A program made the translations under genes and the position numbers. A stretch of DNA of 10,408 bases from assembly GCA_029555925.1 (NCBI GenBank), contig JAKPQU010000128.1, positions 1 to 10,408 of the forward strand, in the 5' to 3' direction. Each line of letters begins with the position of its first letter. The stretch's first letter is position 1. Shown piece by piece: positions 6,641-10,408 of the stretch. The stretch is from Bacillota bacterium (GTDB lineage Bacteria; Eremiobacterota; SpSt-956; JAKJGF01). The notes under the pieces were generated by a model that saw only the letters and a list, made by a program, of their open reading frames with translations, was not told the DNA's origin and made no database searches.

Positions 6641-6641
6641 A

Positions 6642-6669
6642 GTTTAAGGTTTAAAGTTCAAGGTTTATA
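6642..6669. repeat. GTTTAAG heptad array (four units)
   Basis: GTTTAAG (6642-6648), GTTTAAA (6649-6655), GTTCAAG (6656-6662), GTTTATA (6663-6669). It begins one base after the stop codon of the upstream gene. GTTTAAAGTT (6649-6658) is perfectly complementary to AACTTTAAAC (7001-7010) in the downstream inverted array. Confidence 0.85.
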
Positions 6670-6715
6670 TGAGAATTGTGACGCGTCACGGGAAGTACAG
6701 ATTCTCATATTTTGT
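6667..6715 (+). terminator. Probable terminator hairpin with a GTGACGCGTCAC palindrome in its loop
   Basis: ATATGAGAAT (6667-6676) and ATTCTCATAT (6701-6710) form a perfect 10-bp stem, followed by TTTGTT. The 24-nt loop contains a perfect 12-bp palindrome, GTGACGCGTCAC (6678-6689), which is the GCGTNAC heptad family seen elsewhere. Position just after the 5570-6640 gene fits a terminator, though the stem is AT-rich and the T-tract short. Confidence 0.5.
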
Positions 6716-6926
6716 TGTGACCGAAACGGTCAGGGTTGTTACATGTACCGTTATATTCTAATACTATTAGCTTTAGACATAGTAGTCTGCCTGCCTGGTG
6801 TTCCGGAGAAAAAAATATCACAGCAGCACAGGTATATTTTATTGAATTATAATGTAAAGTAGCATGATATAAGCTGTAACTGTTATAAACGTTCCAGTTT
6901 AGATTTTTTTCGGAGGAGCCTCAGGC

Positions 6927-6968
6927 ATGCAGACGGTATTTACTTATTATTCAAATTATTCGGTTTAA
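6927..6968 (+). other. Possible 13-codon ORF with Shine-Dalgarno
   Basis: GGAGGAG (6912-6918) is 8 nt before ATG 6927; the frame reads MQTVFTYYSNYSV and stops at TAA 6966-6968. The Shine-Dalgarno is good but such short frames occur by chance. Tyrosine makes up 3 of 13 residues. No attenuator-type structure was found directly after it. It could be a leader peptide or nothing. Confidence 0.15.
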
Positions 6969-6986
6969 TTAAAGCAATTTGGTATA

Positions 6987-7045
6987 AACCCTCAACTCTC
7001 AACTTTAAACTCTAAATAACCCTTAACTCTAAACTTCAAACTATT
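6987..7045. repeat. AACTCTA heptad array (eight units)
   Basis: AACCCTC, AACTCTC, AACTTTA, AACTCTA (6987-7014), a 3-nt insertion AAT (7015-7017), then AACCCTT, AACTCTA, AACTTCA, AACTATT (7018-7045). It is the reverse-orientation counterpart of 6642-6669, so the two bracket about 317 nt of non-coding sequence. The resemblance to telomere repeats (AACCCT) is superficial. Confidence 0.85.
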
Positions 7046-7080
7046 TTAAAAGGGCTTTTAAATTATTTGTCGAAAAATAG

Positions 7081-7164
7081 TTCAGCAGTTCATCTGTCAG
7101 CCTTCAGCTTAAAATAGAATGATAGCCTGGCTGATAGCTGATAGCTGACGGCTAATAGCTAATC
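7081..7164. repeat. Inverted pair of GCTGATA-family heptad arrays upstream of ackA
   Basis: Left arm (7081-7109): TTCAGCA, one extra G, then TTCATCT, GTCAGCC, TTCAGCT. Right arm (7130-7164): GCTGATA, GCTGATA, GCTGACG, GCTAATA, GCTAATC, preceded by a partial unit GATAGCC at 7121. The arms are roughly reverse complements (for example TCAGCC with GGCTGA) and could fold into an imperfect hairpin. The array ends 6 nt before the ackA Shine-Dalgarno. Confidence 0.85.
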
Positions 7165-7170
7165 AAAAGA

Positions 7171-7184
7171 AGGAGGTAACTATA
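7171..7184 (+). promoter_or_regulatory. ackA ribosome binding site leading to an ATA start codon
   Basis: AGGAGG (7171-7176), 5-nt spacer TAACT, then ATA (7182-7184). In the ackA frame the first upstream stop is TGA 7146-7148; no ATG, GTG or TTG lies between that stop and the conserved NILVLNCGSSS segment. The site therefore decides the start in favour of ATA. Confidence 0.75.
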
Positions 7185-8369
7185 AATATCCTGGTATTAA
7201 ACTGTGGCAGCTCATCTGCTAAATTTCAACTTATCCATGCAGAGACTGAAGAGAATCTGGCAAAAGGGATAGTAGAAAGAATTGGCAGTGTTGATGCTAT
7301 TTTCAGGTATCAACCAAAAGGTAAAAATGAATATAGAGAAATTACGGAAATCAGCAACCATGCAGTGGCCATTCAGAAGATAATAGATATTCTTACCCAT
7401 CCCCAGCATGGTACAATAAAAAACATGGATGAAATTATGGCCATAGGTCATCGCGTGGTTCACGGAGGAGAGAAATTTGCCAGTTCTGTGATTATTACGG
7501 ACGAAGTTATACAGCAAATAGAAGATTGCATTAAATTTGCCCCTCTTCATAATCCACATAATCTGAAAGGTATAAAAGAATGTGCCAGAATCATACCGGG
7601 CAAACCTCAGGTTGGCGTTTTTGATACGGCTTTTCATCAGAAAATGCCTCCTTCTTCTTACATCTATGCCCTTCCTTATTCGCTATACAAGAAAATGGGT
7701 ATCAGAAGATATGGTTTTCATGGGACGTCTCATTACTATGTTTCCAGAAAAGCTGCGGAAATTTTAAAAAGACCTGTCGAAGAACTGAATATAGTGACAT
7801 GTCATCTCGGCAACGGTGCCAGTATTGCTGCAGTAAAAGGAGGCATTTCCATAGATACATCTATGGGATTTACTCCTCTTGAAGGTGTTGTTATGGGAAC
7901 AAGATGCGGAGATATTGATCCTGCAATTGTTACCTATCTGATGGAAAGAGAAGGACTCAAACCTGCCGAAATGGATAAGCTGATGAACAGCCAGTCAGGT
8001 CTTAAAGGCATTTCGGAGCGATCCAATGATATGAGAGAAATAATAGAAGGTGCCGATAGAGGAGAAGGGCAGTTCAAACTGGCTCTTGATGTTTTCTGCC
8101 ACAGAATTAAAAAATATATAGGTGCCTATGGAGCAGTAATGGGAGGTCTTGATGCAGTTGTTTTTACCGGTGGTATAGGAGAAAATGCTTCCCGTGTGAG
8201 AGAACTTGTATGTGAAGGACTTGAATTTTTAGGTATAGAAGTTGATAAAGAGCTGAATAACCGGAAGAGTTTAATAATAAGTAGAGGGAAAACTGCAGTG
8301 TTATGTGTCCCCACAAATGAAGAGCTTGTAATAGCACAGGAAACAAAGAAATTAGTGGAGGAGAATTAA
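7182..8369 (+). CDS. ackA: Acetate kinase, apparently starting at ATA
   Basis: Catalyses acetyl phosphate + ADP to acetate + ATP (reversible), the substrate-level phosphorylation step of acetate fermentation; cytosolic. The product is 395 aa, normal for the family, and is complete. Motifs: NCGSSS (7-12), GHRVVHGG (89-96), NPHN (124-127), GVFDTAFHQ (145-153), YGFHGTSH (177-184), CHLGNGAS (207-214), MGTRCGDIDP (238-247), FTGGIGEN (328-335), PTNEE (377-381). Counting the ATA as residue 1, N7, R91, H123, D148, H180 and R241 fall at exactly the positions of the active-site residues of Methanosarcina thermophila acetate kinase. A downstream ATG at 7365 would delete the first 61 residues, including the nucleotide-fold NCGSSS segment, so it cannot be the functional start. 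No phosphotransacetylase gene is in the window. The next gene starts 1 nt after the stop, so an operon is likely. Confidence 0.95.
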   Translation: MNILVLNCGSSSAKFQLIHAETEENLAKGIVERIGSVDAIFRYQPKGKNEYREITEISNHAVAIQKIIDILTHPQHGTIKNMDEIMAIGHRVVHGGEKFASSVIITDEVIQQIEDCIKFAPLHNPHNLKGIKECARIIPGKPQVGVFDTAFHQKMPPSSYIYALPYSLYKKMGIRRYGFHGTSHYYVSRKAAEILKRPVEELNIVTCHLGNGASIAAVKGGISIDTSMGFTPLEGVVMGTRCGDIDPAIVTYLMEREGLKPAEMDKLMNSQSGLKGISERSNDMREIIEGADRGEGQFKLALDVFCHRIKKYIGAYGAVMGGLDAVVFTGGIGENASRVRELVCEGLEFLGIEVDKELNNRKSLIISRGKTAVLCVPTNEELVIAQETKKLVEEN

Positions 8370-8370
8370 T

Positions 8371-8871
8371 ATGATAGATCCCAAATACAAACCTGGAAAA
8401 ACTCAAAGAGAACTTGTAAGAATCTGGGTTACAGCCATAGAGGAAAGTGCCAGGGATTTTTTTCCTCATCCCGGGGAATTCTGCAGGAGAGTATATGAAA
8501 ATGCAGCCAGTAATTTGATTAATATCATATGTAACGAATATGGGTATCATATGAAACCTGCCAGTACAATAAAAGAAGCAGTTGAAGCTTATATAGAACT
8601 GGCGATTAAAAGCGGCCTTTTTGAAGATACAAGGCAGTTTGTATTAAAAGAGATAAATCCAAATAAAATTGAGGTATCTGTATTTAACTGTGTCTATCTT
8701 CCATGCTGTCAGGATATTCTGGACAGAGGCAGTGTCATCAGCGAACTTACCTGTCCTCGTCTGGGATGTTTTGCCGGTGTTGCAGGTATAACAACAGATA
8801 TAGCATGCAGCCATACGTTAACAGGCTTTAACCCCGGTAAATGCTGTGAAGGATTTATAGAAAGAATATAG
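8371..8871 (+). CDS. Cysteine-rich protein of unknown function in the ackA operon
   Basis: ATG 8371 has GGAGGAG (8357-8363) 7 nt upstream and lies 1 nt after the ackA stop. The product is 166 aa with no signal peptide or membrane segment. The N-terminal two thirds look helical; 10 cysteines occur at 38, 54, 107, 112, 113, 128, 133, 146, 158 and 159, eight of them in the last 60 residues. That part reads VFNCVYLPCC, LTCPRLGCFAGVAGI (126-140), IACSHTL and GKCCEGFIERI at the C-terminus. The layout, a C-terminal domain with a late CC-x-GFI-type strand, is reminiscent of V4R or ATC-hydrolase-like small-molecule binding domains, but I do not recognise the family with confidence. Cysteine pairing suggests metal, cluster or thiol-ligand binding (inference). 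Co-transcription with ackA and the HEAT-repeat gene is likely. Confidence 0.85.
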   Translation: MIDPKYKPGKTQRELVRIWVTAIEESARDFFPHPGEFCRRVYENAASNLINIICNEYGYHMKPASTIKEAVEAYIELAIKSGLFEDTRQFVLKEINPNKIEVSVFNCVYLPCCQDILDRGSVISELTCPRLGCFAGVAGITTDIACSHTLTGFNPGKCCEGFIERI

Positions 8872-8880
8872 GTGTTTACA

Positions 8881-10408
8881 ATGACTTTAAATGAATTATC
8901 AGCACAATTAAACAGTGATATAACTGAAGTAAGAAGAAGAGCTGTCGTTGATATATCAAAAATATCCGGCACAGATGCTTTTTCTCTTCTTGTAGAAGCA
9001 CTGAATGACAGGGATGATAGTGTAAGAGAAACAGCTATATATGCTCTGGCTGATACAAAAAATCCCGATTCTATGAAATATCTTTTAAAGCCAAAAAATC
9101 TTCTGGATGCAAATCCCAATATAAGAACTGCTGCGATCAGAGCGCTTGGAAATTTCAGGAAAATAGGCGGTCTGTTTGTTATAGGTGAGTTACTTGGACT
9201 CTGTCAGGACCCTGAATGGTTTGTCAGGAATACAGCTGTAAGTATTATTAACAGTGAGATTGATGTAATAAAATCAGAAGGAGATATTCAATCAGTCATG
9301 TCTCTAATGTATATATTACAGCTGCCTGACGAGGAAATCCATAAAAAGGCTGTAGAGGCGCTTATAGAAATAGGGAAAGAAGAAGTAGATATACTGGTAA
9401 GTTCTCTTTCCTCTCATAGCCATCAGGTAAGAGCAGGTATTGTAAGGGTCCTTGGCGAGTTGAAATGCACCATTGCCAGAGATGAACTTATAAGGCTTTC
9501 CTGTGATGAACATGTTTCCGTCAGGGAAGAGGTAGTAATATCTCTCGGGAAAATAGGTGGTAATGAAGTTATAACACCTTTACTGAAACTCCTGGGAGAT
9601 GTCAATCCCGGTGTGAGAGAAAAATCTGTAGCTGCCATAGCCGCTCAGGGGGAGTCAGTTCTGGAATCCCTTATTTCGGCTCTCAAACATACACATAATA
9701 AATATAAAAAGAAAGCTATCATTGAAGCAATTGGTAAGATAAAATCCGATAAAGCTTTAATGGCTCTTATAGATTGTCTTCAGGATAGTTATAATCTGGT
9801 ACGTATAACAGCTATCAATACTCTTTCCGCTATGAGCAGTCAATCGTCCGTACGGGATCTGATAGAAGTCCTCTGTATTAATCCTGTAGATATAAGGGAA
9901 CTGATGAATATAGCAGCAAGCAGCGAAGTAATACGCCTTAAAATAAGAGCTATAAGAGCTCTTGCAGAGCTCAAAGATAGCATAGCCCTTCCTGCCCTGA
10001 CAGATATGTTTGCCCGCAGTGAGTCAGAGCTTTTAGAGAAAGAAATTCTTCTGGCTTTAAAGAAAATTAAACTTGCCGTATGGGCAAAAATAGGTGCCCT
10101 TCAGGTTCTTGGAAGAATTAAAGCAGTAGAGGCATTACCTGTAATCAGGTTACATTTGCATGATGCAGATAAAAATGTTATCTGTCAGGCATTGGAAGCT
10201 ATAAAATCTATGAAAGCGACTGATGCAATACAGGATGTTATGGAACTGGCAGCCCACAGAGAACCTCTTATCAGAAAGAGGGTTCTCTCTGTTCTCGGAA
10301 CTACAGGCACAGGGAATTCTGCTGTTACTGATATTGTAGTAGAAAGACTGAAGGATGAAAACAGAGAGATCAGGAAAGAAGCAGCAAGAGTCCTTGGAAA
10401 ACTGAATG
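8881..10408 (+). CDS. HEAT-repeat protein, 3'-truncated by the window
   Basis: The frame is open from ATG 8881 to the right edge, giving at least 509 aa. A weak AGGTG (8870-8874) overlaps the stop of the preceding gene; the gap is 9 nt, so the gene is probably translated as part of the ackA operon. The whole visible protein is a tandem of roughly 31-residue helical pairs with the hallmark Val/Ile-Arg-(Glu)-x-Ala pattern: VRRRAV (17-22), VRETAIYAL (48-56), IRTAAIRALG (81-90), VRNTAV (115-120), VRAGIVRVLG (183-192), VREEVVISLG (214-223), VREKSV (245-250), VRITAINTL (307-315), IRAIRALAEL (355-364), IRKRVLSVLG (464-473), IRKEAARVLG (497-506). No signal peptide. Such alpha-solenoids are scaffolds, and some PBS-lyase-type HEAT proteins regulate enzymes; no partner can be named here. 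Confidence 0.9.
   Translation, partial: MTLNELSAQLNSDITEVRRRAVVDISKISGTDAFSLLVEALNDRDDSVRETAIYALADTKNPDSMKYLLKPKNLLDANPNIRTAAIRALGNFRKIGGLFVIGELLGLCQDPEWFVRNTAVSIINSEIDVIKSEGDIQSVMSLMYILQLPDEEIHKKAVEALIEIGKEEVDILVSSLSSHSHQVRAGIVRVLGELKCTIARDELIRLSCDEHVSVREEVVISLGKIGGNEVITPLLKLLGDVNPGVREKSVAAIAAQGESVLESLISALKHTHNKYKKKAIIEAIGKIKSDKALMALIDCLQDSYNLVRITAINTLSAMSSQSSVRDLIEVLCINPVDIRELMNIAASSEVIRLKIRAIRALAELKDSIALPALTDMFARSESELLEKEILLALKKIKLAVWAKIGALQVLGRIKAVEALPVIRLHLHDADKNVICQALEAIKSMKATDAIQDVMELAAHREPLIRKRVLSVLGTTGTGNSAVTDIVVERLKDENREIRKEAARVLGKLN

Larger units (their letters stand above)
6641..7181. other. 541-nt intergenic region built from heptad arrays
   Basis: No convincing gene. In order it holds a GTTTAAG array (6642-6669), a terminator-like hairpin (6667-6715), a small hairpin TGACCG-aaa-CGGTCA (6718-6732), about 250 nt of unique AT-rich sequence, an inverted AACTCTA array (6987-7045), an AT-only inverted repeat (7045-7062, TTTAAAA with TTTTAAA), and an inverted pair of GCTGATA-family arrays (7081-7109 and 7121-7164). 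A TATAAT at 6848-6853 is isolated, with no good -35 at 16-18 nt, so the ackA promoter is not clearly identified. Confidence 0.7.

Noticed and set aside
6987..7045. Telomere-like or origin-like repeats (AACCCT resemblance)
   Set aside because: The array is degenerate, internal and has an inverted counterpart at 6642. No DnaA boxes or replication genes are near.
7045..7062. TTTAAAA/TTTTAAA inverted repeat as a terminator
   Set aside because: The stem is only A-T pairs, there is no T-tract, and no gene ends just upstream.
7365..7367. ATG 7365 as the ackA start
   Set aside because: It would remove 61 conserved residues including NCGSSS, and has no Shine-Dalgarno at the right distance; the upstream AGGAGG-ATA fits much better.
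8709..9119. 136-codon open frame on the minus strand
   Set aside because: It overlaps the 3' end of the cysteine-rich gene and the start of the HEAT-repeat gene; both plus-strand frames have real protein patterns.

Overview
The window is AT-rich bacterial DNA. Shine-Dalgarno sites are clear, AGA and ATA codons are frequent, and several sigma70-like promoters are visible. The mix is a B12-type radical SAM protein, two DedA-superfamily membrane proteins, a soluble Hanks-type kinase with zinc-binding ends, acetate kinase and a HEAT-repeat protein. It suggests an anaerobic or fermentative bacterium, perhaps from an uncultured lineage; no gene here fixes the phylum.

Layout. 1-2526 (+): the 3' part of a B12-binding radical SAM gene, then yqaA and a second DedA-family gene, closely spaced. 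2598-4565 (-): a 655-aa Ser/Thr kinase with an N-terminal zinc ribbon and a C-terminal DnaJ-like cysteine-rich region. 4780-5292 (-): a membrane-anchored protein with a BsuPI-like beta-sandwich. 5570-6640 (+): a secreted two-domain protein, divergent from the previous gene, with facing promoters between them. 6641-7181: a 541-nt non-coding stretch. 7182-10408 (+): an operon of ackA, a cysteine-rich unknown gene and a HEAT-repeat gene that runs off the window.

The most unusual signal is between the genes. Almost every intergenic gap carries short degenerate tandem arrays with a strict 7-nt period. There are four sequence families (GCGTNAC, GTCACTG, GCTGATA and GTTTAAG types). Arrays of one family often occur as inverted pairs, and they sit within a few bases of stop codons, Shine-Dalgarno sites or start codons. 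They recall the heptanucleotide STRR repeats of cyanobacteria, but several families occur together here and they are tied to gene edges.

Two translation starts deserve attention. ackA has no ATG, GTG or TTG where homology requires a start; a strong Shine-Dalgarno site leads to an ATA codon, and numbering from that ATA places known active-site residues at the same positions as in the Methanosarcina enzyme. yqaA has its GGAGG separated from its ATG by a 71-nt inverted heptad hairpin that would bring the two together when folded. No CRISPR array, tRNA, rRNA, transposase or defence gene was seen.
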